Source: JAJTFW01 sp046330075 (GTDB lineage: Bacteria; Bacteroidota; Bacteroidia; AKYH767-A; OLB10). From it: a stretch of 64,000 nt of DNA. Made by a program: the position numbers and the translations under genes. Positions 16,782 through 24,915 of the stretch are shown piece by piece (position 1 is the stretch's first letter; every line of letters starts with the position of its first letter). The notes under the pieces are model-generated. The model had not been told where the DNA came from. It made no database searches and worked only from the letters and a program-made list of their open reading frames with translations. The DNA lies in assembly GCA_046330075.1 (NCBI GenBank), contig JAXLTL010000013.1, forward strand, positions 22,992 to 86,991, read 5' to 3'.

Positions 16782-17336
16782 TTATTGTTTTTTAATGTAG
16801 GGTTTGTAGGTAAACGAACCGGTGATTTTGATTACTTCTGCCACACTCTGCGTCACCACTTTCGGCACTTCAATATTATAATCCTTCAGTGCTACATTGA
16901 AAACGAAATCAATTGTTACCACCCCGTTTTTTATCGTGAGTTTACCGCTTTCTGTAATCATCTTGTTGACACCGTGGAGGTCCATAACTCCGGTAGCTGT
17001 AATGTTGGCAACCGTATCTCTCGACCAGTTGATGGCTTCGTTGATCGTTCCCTTGAAGGTGGATTTCGGGAATTTCTCACTCTCAACATATTTCTCATTG
17101 AAGTGTTCTTCCATCAGCGCTTTCTTGAACTTGAAGGTTCGTACCGGAATCGTAAACTGAATGGCATTGGTAGTGGTGGTGATCACTGACGTTGCGCTCT
17201 GACTGGTAGCATCAATGTTTTCGAGGGGAGTTTCAGAAAAGAAACTCATTTTACCACCGGTGGCCAGCAATATATTCTGAGCATATACGGTGGAGGTGGT
17301 AAGAACGATGGCGATAACTGCAAGGATTTTTTTCAT
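16782..17336 (-). CDS. YceI-family periplasmic lipocalin-like protein
   Basis: A 184-residue exported protein: signal peptide (KKILAVIAIVLTTSTVYAQ), then a YceI beta-barrel with the hallmark segments GGKMSFFSETPLENIDATS, LMEEHFNEKYVESEKFPKSTFKG, GVMDLHGVNKMITESG and a C-terminal IKITGSFTY. YceI proteins form lipocalin-like barrels that bind isoprenoid or other hydrophobic molecules in the periplasm. The start is ATG 17336 because the signal peptide begins there; an upstream in-frame start at 17354 adds six residues. It is followed by its own terminator, so it is monocistronic. Confidence 0.9.
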   Translation of the reverse strand: MKKILAVIAIVLTTSTVYAQNILLATGGKMSFFSETPLENIDATSQSATSVITTTTNAIQFTIPVRTFKFKKALMEEHFNEKYVESEKFPKSTFKGTINEAINWSRDTVANITATGVMDLHGVNKMITESGKLTIKNGVVTIDFVFNVALKDYNIEVPKVVTQSVAEVIKITGSFTYKPYIKKQ

Positions 17337-17392
17337 GATGTTCGGATACTGCAAAGGTCAGGCCGCGCAGATGATTTTTGGTTGAAGAAGTG

Positions 17393-18106
17393 TCATATCC
17401 ACCCCCGCAGTTTGTACCAGGCAAGTCCGGCCAACTCCCGATAACAAATCACCTGATAGCGCAAATGATTCCAGAACTGATACCGGAGTTGTACGCTTCC
17501 TCCTACTTCCGGTAAGGGAATGTTATTTCCTCCCAGTCGATTATCCTGATAGTCCAGGTCTACCGGCCCCGATGCATTGAAGGTTGGTTCGCCGCCCAGA
17601 CTCCTGAACCCCAGTTTCCTGAAAACCCGGATAGATCGTCGCATATGTTCAGGAGCGGTAACAATCAAACAGTTTTTTACCGGCGCTTCCGGAGCAATTT
17701 TCATGACCTCGAGACCTTCATCCCGCGTGTTTTTACCTTTGATTTCCAGTAAGATACGGGTGCTGTCAACCCCACGGATAATCAGGTCATTTCGGATTCC
17801 AAAGGCATCACTTAACTCGGGACGCACGCAGGCGGCGGCGGGTTGAGAAACAATAACAAAGCTGGCCGGATTTTTTTTCCAGACTTCGGCAGCATACCAG
17901 GAACGCATCAGAGCTGATTCGCTGGGATACCCGGAACCACCCATGATGACTATATAATCGGGCTTGAATGTATAATGACTGTCGCTGGTGCCCAACCAGT
18001 AATACAGCCAGAAGGGCCCTGAAGTAAAGGAGAAAACCAAACAGAAAATGAAAAGAACCGCGAAGGTGATAGAGGTGACTTTCAATAATTTAATAACCCA
18101 TTTCAT
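17393..18106 (-). CDS. YdcF/SanA-like DUF218 protein
   Basis: A 237-residue protein with one N-terminal membrane helix (VTSITFAVLFIFCLVFSFTSGPFWLYYWLG) followed by a DUF218 domain: PDYIVIMGGSGYPSESALMRSWYAAEVWKKNP, VIVSQPAA, DSTRILLEIKGKNTRDEG and CLIVTAPEHMRRSIRVFRKLGF. DUF218 proteins (SanA, YdcF, ElyC) are linked to envelope integrity; their reaction is poorly defined. ATG 18106 is preceded by TAATCTTG and a 4-nt gap, a pattern repeated elsewhere in the window. It reads away from the intergenic region at 18107-18486. Confidence 0.85.
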   Translation of the reverse strand: MKWVIKLLKVTSITFAVLFIFCLVFSFTSGPFWLYYWLGTSDSHYTFKPDYIVIMGGSGYPSESALMRSWYAAEVWKKNPASFVIVSQPAAACVRPELSDAFGIRNDLIIRGVDSTRILLEIKGKNTRDEGLEVMKIAPEAPVKNCLIVTAPEHMRRSIRVFRKLGFRSLGGEPTFNASGPVDLDYQDNRLGGNNIPLPEVGGSVQLRYQFWNHLRYQVICYRELAGLAWYKLRGWI

Positions 18107-18110
18107 GGTA

Positions 18111-18118
18111 CAAGATTA
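18111..18118 (-). promoter_or_regulatory. Candidate -7 box 4 nt from the YdcF-like start
   Basis: The minus strand reads TAATCTTG (one mismatch from TAnnTTTG), then TACC, then ATG. If used, transcription would start at or next to the A of the start codon. No convincing -33 element was seen. Confidence 0.4.
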
Positions 18119-18159
18119 CGGATTATACGCGTATGGGGAGGCATTGTTCAGGGGTTCAT

Positions 18160-18350
18160 TAAATAAAGAACGGGAGCCCTGGAGAAGCCCCCGTTCGATT
18201 AAAACCTAAAAGTGGTGGAAGGGATAAATTGCTGTTTTCAGATTAGGTTTACATACTCATAGTGAGTCCCTTACAGATGAGCCGTTTTCAAATTTGGATA
18301 AGAAGAACGGATAGCGATCTTTCTTCCGGGTCAAATTAACGTACAGAAAA
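18160..18350 (-). ncRNA. Candidate structured small RNA
   Basis: Between two divergent genes the minus strand holds, in order, a perfect -7-like TATTTTTG (18352-18359), about 100 nt without a good reading frame, an 8-bp inverted repeat (18202-18209 with 18243-18250), and a 7-bp stem GAACGGG/CCCGTTC (18168-18174 with 18190-18196) followed by TTTATTT, as at an intrinsic terminator. No annotated leftward gene needs that terminator. A short regulatory RNA of about 180 nt is the simplest reading; I do not recognise an RNA family. A weak open frame at 18257-18460 has unconvincing composition. Confidence 0.3.
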
Positions 18351-18366
18351 GCAAAAATATCCGGTG

Positions 18367-18395
18367 AAAAATAGCCCCCTTGGGGGGTTATTTTT
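18367..18395. terminator. Strong GC hairpin flanked by A/T tracts
   Basis: AAAAATA then GCCCCC, TT, GGGGGG, then TTATTTTT: a G/C stem whose flanks also pair, with T-rich ends on both strands. It looks like a bidirectional intrinsic terminator, but lies between divergent genes, upstream of the promoter at 18437, so it may shield the two transcription units or be part of a regulatory RNA. Confidence 0.4.
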
Positions 18396-18436
18396 AGGGG
18401 GGTAAAAAAAAGTATTAAAAAGTGGTTTTTACCCTT

Positions 18437-18465
18437 TTTGAGAAGTAAGGATAGAATCATATTTG
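18437..18465 (+). promoter_or_regulatory. Candidate promoter of the 18487 gene
   Basis: TTTG (18437-18440), 17 nt, then CATATTTG (18458-18465; one mismatch from TAnnTTTG). The predicted transcript would begin about 15 nt before ATG 18487, which supports that start over an upstream in-frame codon at 18463 lying in the box itself. Confidence 0.5.
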
Positions 18466-18486
18466 TGGCTCAAACTTGTAAGTCAT

Positions 18487-19257
18487 ATGTCACAAACAAA
18501 AACTGCCATCGATCATCGCGAATACGGATTTATTATGAATAGCCGCTATTCTTCCTTCTCGGAAGATGGGGTTTTACCTTTTACACCCATTTTTATTGAT
18601 CCCATCCTCCATCTTGCAACGCTTTCAGCGCTTTATATGAATGCAGTAGAAAATGAATATTATGCCATCCGCATTTATCCGGGTCTCACTCAGGATAATC
18701 AGTTGGTGATGATTACCTGCGATGCAGTGTCCAGCGATTCCAATGAGGAGGTTAATTACAGGATCTTCCACCATCCGTTTTTTATGCAACCTAATTCTCT
18801 TCCACCTCTGGTTTCGTTTGATGAAGCCCAGGATTGTCATCGCCTGTTTATATCACGGGTAAAAGTAGAAGGTGATGTTCAGCCACCCATTGGTACGAGT
18901 GTACCTCATATCCGCAAATCAAAGACTCTTGAATGGACCAATATTCGCGAATTTGTTGAAGAGAATATTCCCAATGCAGATTTACGGGATCCGCAAAGTT
19001 TGGGGAACTACCTGATTAAACTTGAAACCGGTTACATCCCAAGTTATCTGCAGTCACAATTCCTCACCAGGCAACCTGTTAGTATGCCCGATCATTTGCG
19101 CGGCTTCTGTGTGGTGTGCTCGCTTCTGACAGAGAACGGCATTCCATTAATTAAAGCAAACCAGCTGGTAGATGAAAATGCTCAACGGGTGTATGAAAAT
19201 AATTATTTAGACCTGATGAAATCCTGCCCACCATCCTGCGGTACTTTGGATTGGTAG
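18487..19257 (+). CDS. Uncharacterised protein
   Basis: A 256-residue soluble protein with no signal peptide or membrane helix. I do not recognise the family. Visible traits: an N-terminal segment that may form a sheet (EYYAIRIYPGLTQDNQLVMITCDAV), a central region with an E-rich helix, a CVVC pair, and a cysteine-bearing C-terminus (KSCPPSCGTLDW). The cysteine pairs could bind metal or form disulfides; that is speculative. It is 30 bp upstream of the membrane protein, kinase and regulator on the same strand, though a separate promoter-like box (19266-19273) lies between, so it may or may not belong with them. Confidence 0.7.
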   Translation: MSQTKTAIDHREYGFIMNSRYSSFSEDGVLPFTPIFIDPILHLATLSALYMNAVENEYYAIRIYPGLTQDNQLVMITCDAVSSDSNEEVNYRIFHHPFFMQPNSLPPLVSFDEAQDCHRLFISRVKVEGDVQPPIGTSVPHIRKSKTLEWTNIREFVEENIPNADLRDPQSLGNYLIKLETGYIPSYLQSQFLTRQPVSMPDHLRGFCVVCSLLTENGIPLIKANQLVDENAQRVYENNYLDLMKSCPPSCGTLDW

Positions 19258-19287
19258 TAATCATCTATATTTACCTCTCGGGTAAAT

Positions 19288-19980
19288 ATGGGGGTTATTG
19301 AAAAGGAAATAAATTATTTTTCTGAGGTCAGTTGGTTGCTGATCTGTATGGTGTTTTCTCTTATTGTGATTATCCGGAAATGGAAATTTCTCACAGGAAA
19401 AAACCGTACTGCAGCCTGGATCGTATTGGTTTATATGTTTACTACTATAGTTTCAGCACAAATTGGAATGTTCGGATGGTATTCCACCTGGATTTATAAC
19501 CTGATGTATATTCTGTTTGGTTATTTAATCTGGCGGGTATTCGAAATCAAGGAAAAGGAGAACAAAACAACCGAAAGGCTGGGTAAATTGCTGGTGCTGG
19601 TGATTTCATTACACATTATCAATCTGATCTTCTTTCAGGGGGTCATCTATCTTGCTACCGCTACCATCATCCTCTTTCAGTTATTTTATACCATAGCAGC
19701 TTACAACTATCTGAAATATCGGTTGGAGAATTTCGATGAACCGGTTTTATCCCATATCCTGAACTGGTTTGCCTTTGCAGTGATCATTGACAATGTGATA
19801 TCAATCCCAACCACAGCGGTGTATTCAAAGGAAATGTTTGAAATACTCGGCCAGGAACAGTTTACGATTTTAAACTCAGTTCAGTCGGCCATCTTTGCCG
19901 GCTGGTTTGTCATCATAGGAATTGGAATATTATGGAACACAACCTCTCTCAGCTCTCGGTTTTCATCCTCATCATCGTAG
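19288..19980 (+). CDS. Multi-pass membrane protein, possible sensor
   Basis: A 230-residue protein with about seven predicted membrane helices (first WLLICMVFSLIVII, last FAGWFVIIGIGILWN) and very short loops; no known family recognised. The layout of seven helices placed before a kinase resembles 7TM sensory modules, but no motif proves it. Its last 49 bp overlap the start of the downstream histidine kinase in another frame, implying translational coupling. TATATTTA (19266-19273) with TTTG 17 nt upstream (19245-19248) is a candidate promoter. It probably senses or supports signalling for the kinase, which has no sensor domain of its own. Confidence 0.75.
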   Translation: MGVIEKEINYFSEVSWLLICMVFSLIVIIRKWKFLTGKNRTAAWIVLVYMFTTIVSAQIGMFGWYSTWIYNLMYILFGYLIWRVFEIKEKENKTTERLGKLLVLVISLHIINLIFFQGVIYLATATIILFQLFYTIAAYNYLKYRLENFDEPVLSHILNWFAFAVIIDNVISIPTTAVYSKEMFEILGQEQFTILNSVQSAIFAGWFVIIGIGILWNTTSLSSRFSSSSS

Positions 19981-20726
19981 GGGTGATATCGGTGATGGTG
20001 CTGTTGTTGTTCAACCTGCTCCTCACCAGCCGCAACCGCCGTCTCCGCTATAAGAGTGAAATGCAGCAAATGCAATTGAACTTTAAAGAGGAAATGAATG
20101 CTATTCGTATGGAGGTGGCCGATAATACGCTCAAAGAAGTCGCACGGGACCTGCATGACGAGGTTGGGCAGTTACTCACGTTCAGCATCCTGCAAATCGG
20201 TAATCTTCGCAAAACACCGGAGGATAAACAGGAGGGAATGATGAATGAAGTACAGTCGAGTGTGAAGGATGCGCTGGAAGCCGTTCGCAGTATTTCGCGT
20301 GGATTAAGTCCGGACATCGTGAATACCTTCGGACTCCGCCCGTCAATTGAGCAATTGTTTGAACGGGCCTCAAAACGTACCGGTCTCGAGATGGAAATAG
20401 ACATGCCGGAGCAGTTAACCGTGCATGATCCTGCTGCCCGCATTATTACGTTCCATCTGATTCGTGAGTCATTAACGAATGCTGTGCGGCATGCGGAAGC
20501 TACCGTTTTAAAATTGCGTATGTTTGAACAGGATGAATTTGTAACCATGCAGTTCATCGATAATGGCAAAGGGTTGTCGGCGGAAGCACAGAAGAAGCCT
20601 TCACTCGGACTCGTCTCCATGAAAAACAGGGCTGCGCTCATACAGGGCAGCTTCGATATAAAACCTGCTCCGGAAGGCGGGACAATTGTAGAATTCCGTT
20701 TCCCTAATAAAGTCAACAAACTCTGA
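19932..20726 (+). CDS. Sensor histidine kinase (HisKA_3), single membrane anchor
   Basis: A 264-residue kinase. One N-terminal helix (SVFILIIVGVISVMVLLLFNLLL) with almost no periplasmic part, a coiled linker, a HisKA_3 segment with phosphoacceptor H75 (ARDLHDEVGQ), and a HATPase_c domain with N-box (RESLTNAVRHAEA), FIDNGKGL and SLGLVSMKNRA. It autophosphorylates and passes phosphate to a LuxR-type partner. The start overlaps the upstream membrane protein by 49 bp and the stop overlaps the regulator start (TGATG), so the three genes look translationally coupled. Confidence 0.92.
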   Translation: MEHNLSQLSVFILIIVGVISVMVLLLFNLLLTSRNRRLRYKSEMQQMQLNFKEEMNAIRMEVADNTLKEVARDLHDEVGQLLTFSILQIGNLRKTPEDKQEGMMNEVQSSVKDALEAVRSISRGLSPDIVNTFGLRPSIEQLFERASKRTGLEMEIDMPEQLTVHDPAARIITFHLIRESLTNAVRHAEATVLKLRMFEQDEFVTMQFIDNGKGLSAEAQKKPSLGLVSMKNRAALIQGSFDIKPAPEGGTIVEFRFPNKVNKL

Positions 20727-21397
20727 TGAATATTAATATCGTGCTCACCGACGACCATCAACTCGTAAGAAGAGGGATTCGTCTCCTGCTGGAAAATATC
20801 AACGGATTTCAGGTCATGTTCGAAGCCGGAAATGGGAAGGAGCTGATTGATCAAATAGCGCGCGACGAACAGCATCTCCCTGACATTGTGTTGGTGGATG
20901 TGAACATGCCGGTGATGGAAGGGCCGGAAGCCGTTGCTGTTTTACGGGGTAAATATCCTGATTTACGCATAGTGGCTTTGAGCGTGAATACCGATATGGA
21001 AAATATCCGTAACATGATCCGAGCCGGTGCAAATGCCTATCTGTTCAAAGATTCCACTCCTGAGATGTTTGAGAAAGTACTGCGGGAGGTATATGAAAAT
21101 GGATTCTTCTACAGCGCCGAAGTCGTGAAGAGTTTAACAACCAACTCCTCTGCCGGAGAGCGAAAAGATAAAGAACAACAGCGGAACGAGGAGCTGATGA
21201 ATCAGCTTACCGCCCGTGAGAAAGAGTTTATTGTACATTGCTGCAGCGATCGAACATATCGCCAGATTGCTGACAATATGGGTGTTAGCCAGCATACGGT
21301 CAACGGTTACCGCGAGAGTGTTTTTCAAAAGCTGGATATTCGTTCACGTACCGGACTGGTAATCTTTGCTGTAAATACAGGCATGTTTACTTTGTAA
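20726..21397 (+). CDS. LuxR-family response regulator
   Basis: A 223-residue NarL/FixJ-type regulator: acidic pair D9/D10, phosphoacceptor D58 (VLVDVNMP), conserved K108 (YLFKDS), a charged linker, then a LuxR HTH from LTAREKEFIVHCCSDRTYRQIADNMGVSQHTVNGYRE. The start codon overlaps the kinase stop. Its targets are unknown; no repeated operator was spotted near it. Confidence 0.93.
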   Translation: MNINIVLTDDHQLVRRGIRLLLENINGFQVMFEAGNGKELIDQIARDEQHLPDIVLVDVNMPVMEGPEAVAVLRGKYPDLRIVALSVNTDMENIRNMIRAGANAYLFKDSTPEMFEKVLREVYENGFFYSAEVVKSLTTNSSAGERKDKEQQRNEELMNQLTAREKEFIVHCCSDRTYRQIADNMGVSQHTVNGYRESVFQKLDIRSRTGLVIFAVNTGMFTL

Positions 21398-21458
21398 ACG
21401 GGTGATTTTCACCTGTTGCGCCTTTACAAAACGGTAAAGCCCATTGCGCTTCTTTCCG

Positions 21459-21466
21459 TACTTTTG
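21459..21466 (+). promoter_or_regulatory. Candidate -7 promoter box of gltX
   Basis: TACTTTTG is an exact TAnnTTTG match, 36 nt before ATG 21503. It argues against a start at 21416, which would precede the promoter. A matching TTTG -33 element is not evident. Confidence 0.5.
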
Positions 21467-21502
21467 TGGTCCCTCCGGTTTAGCTGCCGGACAAATTCCA
21501 TC

Positions 21503-23032
21503 ATGACCGTTCGTACCCGATTCGCCCCATCACCAACCGGACCCCTTCACATGGGAGGTGTCCGCACTGCGCTCTACGCTTATCTCTTTGCCAGACAACA
21601 TCAGGGTCAGTTTATTCTCCGTATTGAAGACACTGACCAGAACCGCTACGTTCCCGGTGCCGAAGAATACATCATCGAGTCACTGCGCTGGTGCGGTATT
21701 ATCCCCGATGAAGGTGTTGGATTTGGCGGGCCGCATGAGCCGTATCGCCAGAGCGAACGCAAAGGCAAGGGATTTTATATGGAGTATGCCCAACGCCTCC
21801 TGAGCAATGGTTCGGCGTACTATGCTTTTGATAAACCCGAAGATCTTGAATTGTCCCGCAAGAATGCAGAAGAGAGTGGTGTTCAGGGTTGGCAATACGA
21901 TGCTTCCACACGTCTCGGTATGCGCAATTCACTCAGCCTGCCTGAGCAGGAAGTTAAGCATCTTCTCGATCAGGGAACACCCTATGTCATCCGTCTCAAG
22001 GTGGAGCCCGGACAAACACTAACGTTCACGGATATGATAAGAGGCGAAGTAAGCTTCGACAGTTCGCTGGTGGATGATAAAGTGATGATCAAGGCCGACG
22101 GCATGCCTACGTATCATCTTGCTCACATCGTAGACGATATCATGATGGGCATCACGCATGCTATCCGTGGCGAAGAATGGCTCCCCTCTGCGCCGGCACA
22201 TATCCTCATCTATCAGTACCTCGGCATCCAGATGCCGCAGTACGCGCATCTTCCTTTACTTCTCAAACCTGAAGGCAACGGGAAACTGAGCAAACGCGAC
22301 GGTGACCGTTTGGGATTCCCGGTGTTTCCACTCGAATGGAAAGATCCGGTAACGGGAGATATTTCTTCCGGTTACAGAGAGAAAGGCTACTATGCAGATG
22401 CATTTGTGAACATGCTTGCGTTCCTGGGCTGGAATCCGGGCACTGAACAGGAACTCTTCAGCATGGAGCAACTCATTGAAGCATTCAGCTTCGATCGGGT
22501 ACAGAAAGCCGGTGCACGCTTCGATCCTGAGAAAGCAAAATGGTTCAATGAACAACGGCTGCGTGCCAAATCCGATTCAGAACTTGGTGAACGGTTCGCG
22601 AAAGTTATTGCGGAGAAATTTGGCGCAGATCATCCGAAAGCGTCAGTTGCGTTTGCAACAGGAGCCGTGAAGTTACTGAAGGATCGTGTGCAGTTCGAAC
22701 ATGAATTATATGCAGCCGGCTGTTATCTCTTCGAGGCTCCTCAGGAATACGATGCGAAAGTGATCGAAAAACGCCTCAACGATAAATCAAGAACATTTAT
22801 AACTTCTCTGCCGGAGATGTTCACTGCGTTGAATGATTTCTCTGCAGAAAGTACCAAAGCAGCGTTTGAAGCACAGGCAGTGGCGCAGGGTCTCAAACCC
22901 GGCGAAGTATTGCAGCTCTTCCGTGTGGTGGTGAGTGGTGTAGGCAGTGGCATCGACCTGTTCGGTATGGTATCACTGTTAGGAAAGCAGGAAGTGAATG
23001 AACGGATCCGGATTGCATTAAACAAATTATAA
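21503..23032 (+). CDS. gltX: Glutamate--tRNA ligase
   Basis: A 509-residue class I aminoacyl-tRNA synthetase charging tRNA-Glu. Rossmann-fold signature RFAPSPTGPLHMGGVRTALYAYLFA (HIGH-like motif HMGG) at the N-terminus and the KMSKS-like loop GKLSKRDGDRLGFPVFP; the C-terminal half is the anticodon-binding helical domain. Length and layout are normal. ATG 21503 starts right before the HIGH region; an upstream in-frame ATG-like start at 21416 would add 29 residues not seen in the family and precede the candidate promoter. With glnS next to it, the organism should charge tRNA-Gln directly. Confidence 0.97.
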   Translation: MTVRTRFAPSPTGPLHMGGVRTALYAYLFARQHQGQFILRIEDTDQNRYVPGAEEYIIESLRWCGIIPDEGVGFGGPHEPYRQSERKGKGFYMEYAQRLLSNGSAYYAFDKPEDLELSRKNAEESGVQGWQYDASTRLGMRNSLSLPEQEVKHLLDQGTPYVIRLKVEPGQTLTFTDMIRGEVSFDSSLVDDKVMIKADGMPTYHLAHIVDDIMMGITHAIRGEEWLPSAPAHILIYQYLGIQMPQYAHLPLLLKPEGNGKLSKRDGDRLGFPVFPLEWKDPVTGDISSGYREKGYYADAFVNMLAFLGWNPGTEQELFSMEQLIEAFSFDRVQKAGARFDPEKAKWFNEQRLRAKSDSELGERFAKVIAEKFGADHPKASVAFATGAVKLLKDRVQFEHELYAAGCYLFEAPQEYDAKVIEKRLNDKSRTFITSLPEMFTALNDFSAESTKAAFEAQAVAQGLKPGEVLQLFRVVVSGVGSGIDLFGMVSLLGKQEVNERIRIALNKL

Positions 23033-23089
23033 AGTACATAACTTTTCGTAGCGTTCGCTGCGTTTAATCAGATATTTCAGGTAAAGAGA

Positions 23090-24748
23090 ATGTCAACAGA
23101 AAAAGGCCCCAATTTCCTCGAAGAGATCATTGCCGAGGATGTAAAAAACGGTAAGCACGGAGGACGCGTACTGACACGTTTCCCGCCGGAACCCAACGGT
23201 TATCTGCACATCGGTCACAGTAAATCGATCTGCGTGAACTTTGGCCTCGCACAGCAGTTTGGCGGTAAAACAAATCTCCGCTTCGACGATACAAACCCCG
23301 AGAAAGAAGAAACAGAATACGTGGAGAGTATCAAGGCCGATATCAGATGGCTGGGCTTTGAATGGGCCAACGAACTATATGCTTCAGATTATTTTCCGCA
23401 GCTGTACGGATTTGCTGTGAAGCTGATAGAGATGGGACTCGCGTACGTGGATGACAGCACCGCGGAAGAGATAGCCGCGATGAAGGGAACGCCCACCGAG
23501 CCGGGCAAAGAGAGTCCATTCCGCAATCGCAGCGTGGAGGAAAATCTCGATCTCTTCACCCGCATGAAGAACGGCGAGTTCAAAGACGGAGAAAAAGTGC
23601 TGCGTGCAAAGATCAACATGGCTTCGCCCAACATGCATTTCCGTGATCCGATTTTATACCGCATCAAACATACTGCGCATCACCGTACGGGGAACGAATG
23701 GTGTATTTATCCGATGTACGATTTTGCACACGGACAGAGTGATGCGATTGAGAATATTACGCACTCTATCTGTACGCTCGAGTTTGAAGTACATCGCCCT
23801 TTGTACGAATGGTTCATCGAAAAACTCGGACTCTTCCCCAGCCATCAGTACGAATTTGCCCGCCTTAACCTTAACTACACCGTGATGAGCAAGCGTAAGC
23901 TGCTGCAACTGGTAAAGGAAGGTCATGTAAGCGGATGGGATGATCCCCGTATGCCGACTATCAGTGCGCTGCGCCGCAGAGGATATACACCGGAGAGTAT
24001 CCGCAATTTTGCCGAGCGGGTAGGTGTTGCACGCCGCGAAAATATCATTGATGTGGGCTTCCTTGAATTCTGCGTTCGCGAAGATCTCAATAAACGTGCT
24101 ACGCGTGCCATGGCTGTATTGGATCCGGTAAAACTCATCATTGAAAATTACCCGGAAGGACAAACCGAACTCTTGCCGACAGAAAATAACCCGGAAGCAG
24201 AAGATGCAGGGACACGTGAAATTCCGTTCGGACGGGAGCTGTACATCGAGCGTGAAGACTTCATGGAAGATCCGCCAAAGAAATTCTTCCGCCTGGGCCC
24301 GGGCCGTATGGTTCGCCTCAAAAGTGCGTTCATTGTAGAGTGTACAGGATTTGACAAAGATGCTGACGGAAATATTTCGGTTATCCGTTGCCGTTACTTC
24401 CCCGAATCGAAAAGCGGTCACGATACCAGCGGTCTTTCCCCGAAAGGTGTGATGCATTGGGTGAGTGCAGCCCATGCTGTAAAGGCTGAAATCCGTTTAT
24501 ACGACCGTCTCTTCAAAGTGGAGGATCCCTCCGGTGAGGAAGGAGATTTCAAGGAGTATATAAATCCGCATAGCCTGGAGGTTATGCACAATGCCATGGT
24601 TGAGCCTTCGCTCCGCGATGCGAAGCCGGGTATGTACTTCCAGTTTCTTCGCAAAGGATACTTCGTTCCGGATCCTGACAGTAAGCCCGGGGCCCCTGTG
24701 TTCAACCGTACAGTGGGATTGAAGGACAGCTTTACGAAATCAAACTGA
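23090..24748 (+). CDS. glnS: Glutamine--tRNA ligase
   Basis: A 552-residue class I synthetase that charges tRNA-Gln. RFPPEPNGYLHIGHSKSICVNFGLA carries the HIGH motif, VMSKRKLLQLV the KMSKS-like loop, and LDPVKLIIENYPEG begins the two beta-barrels of the anticodon-binding region. Length is typical for bacterial GlnRS. Presence of GlnRS usually means no need for the GatCAB route for Gln. It follows gltX by 57 bp and is probably co-transcribed. Downstream lies a cluster of palindromic repeats. Confidence 0.97.
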   Translation: MSTEKGPNFLEEIIAEDVKNGKHGGRVLTRFPPEPNGYLHIGHSKSICVNFGLAQQFGGKTNLRFDDTNPEKEETEYVESIKADIRWLGFEWANELYASDYFPQLYGFAVKLIEMGLAYVDDSTAEEIAAMKGTPTEPGKESPFRNRSVEENLDLFTRMKNGEFKDGEKVLRAKINMASPNMHFRDPILYRIKHTAHHRTGNEWCIYPMYDFAHGQSDAIENITHSICTLEFEVHRPLYEWFIEKLGLFPSHQYEFARLNLNYTVMSKRKLLQLVKEGHVSGWDDPRMPTISALRRRGYTPESIRNFAERVGVARRENIIDVGFLEFCVREDLNKRATRAMAVLDPVKLIIENYPEGQTELLPTENNPEAEDAGTREIPFGRELYIEREDFMEDPPKKFFRLGPGRMVRLKSAFIVECTGFDKDADGNISVIRCRYFPESKSGHDTSGLSPKGVMHWVSAAHAVKAEIRLYDRLFKVEDPSGEEGDFKEYINPHSLEVMHNAMVEPSLRDAKPGMYFQFLRKGYFVPDPDSKPGAPVFNRTVGLKDSFTKSN

Positions 24749-24757
24749 TAAGATGCT

Positions 24758-24895
24758 GGGACAGGTCGTCCCGGATTCGAGAGGTAGGGACAGGTTGCGC
24801 CGGATTTGATATGTAAGGACAGGTCGCGACCTGTCCTTACTCATTTAAACTTGTCTTTGAACTGCGAACATGTACGGACAGGCCGCGACCTGTCC
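24758..24895. repeat. Tandem and palindromic GGACAGGTCGCGACC repeats
   Basis: Two adjacent 29-nt imperfect direct repeats (24758-24786 and 24787-24815, each starting GGGACAGGT) are followed by a 28-bp perfect palindrome (24813-24840, core GGACAGGTCGCGACCTGTCC) and a near copy at 24876-24895 (GGACAGGCCGCGACCTGTCC). They lie just downstream of glnS and upstream of the convergent T9SS gene's stop. They look like REP-type intergenic palindromes; the large stem may also end transcription. Related GGTCGCGACC units occur at 63547-63600. Confidence 0.8.
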
Positions 24896-24915
24896 CGGCG
24901 TTTTATCAAAATAGT

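Noticed and set aside
18257..18460. Leftward 67-codon frame in the intergenic region
   Set aside because: Overlaps a GC hairpin and a promoter-like sequence, with low-complexity Lys/Phe/Leu content; RNA is a better explanation than protein.
20048..20875. Antisense frame of about 275 codons opposite a kinase/regulator pair
   Set aside because: Crosses two overlapping real genes and shows no conserved motif; shadow frame.
23654..24475. Long antisense open frame opposite glnS (about 270 codons)
   Set aside because: Lies wholly inside a certain essential gene; composition has no family signal and the frame reflects the codon pattern of the sense strand.
24758..24895. CRISPR array
   Set aside because: The 29-nt units are adjacent with no spacers between them, the rest is a palindrome, and no cas genes are present.
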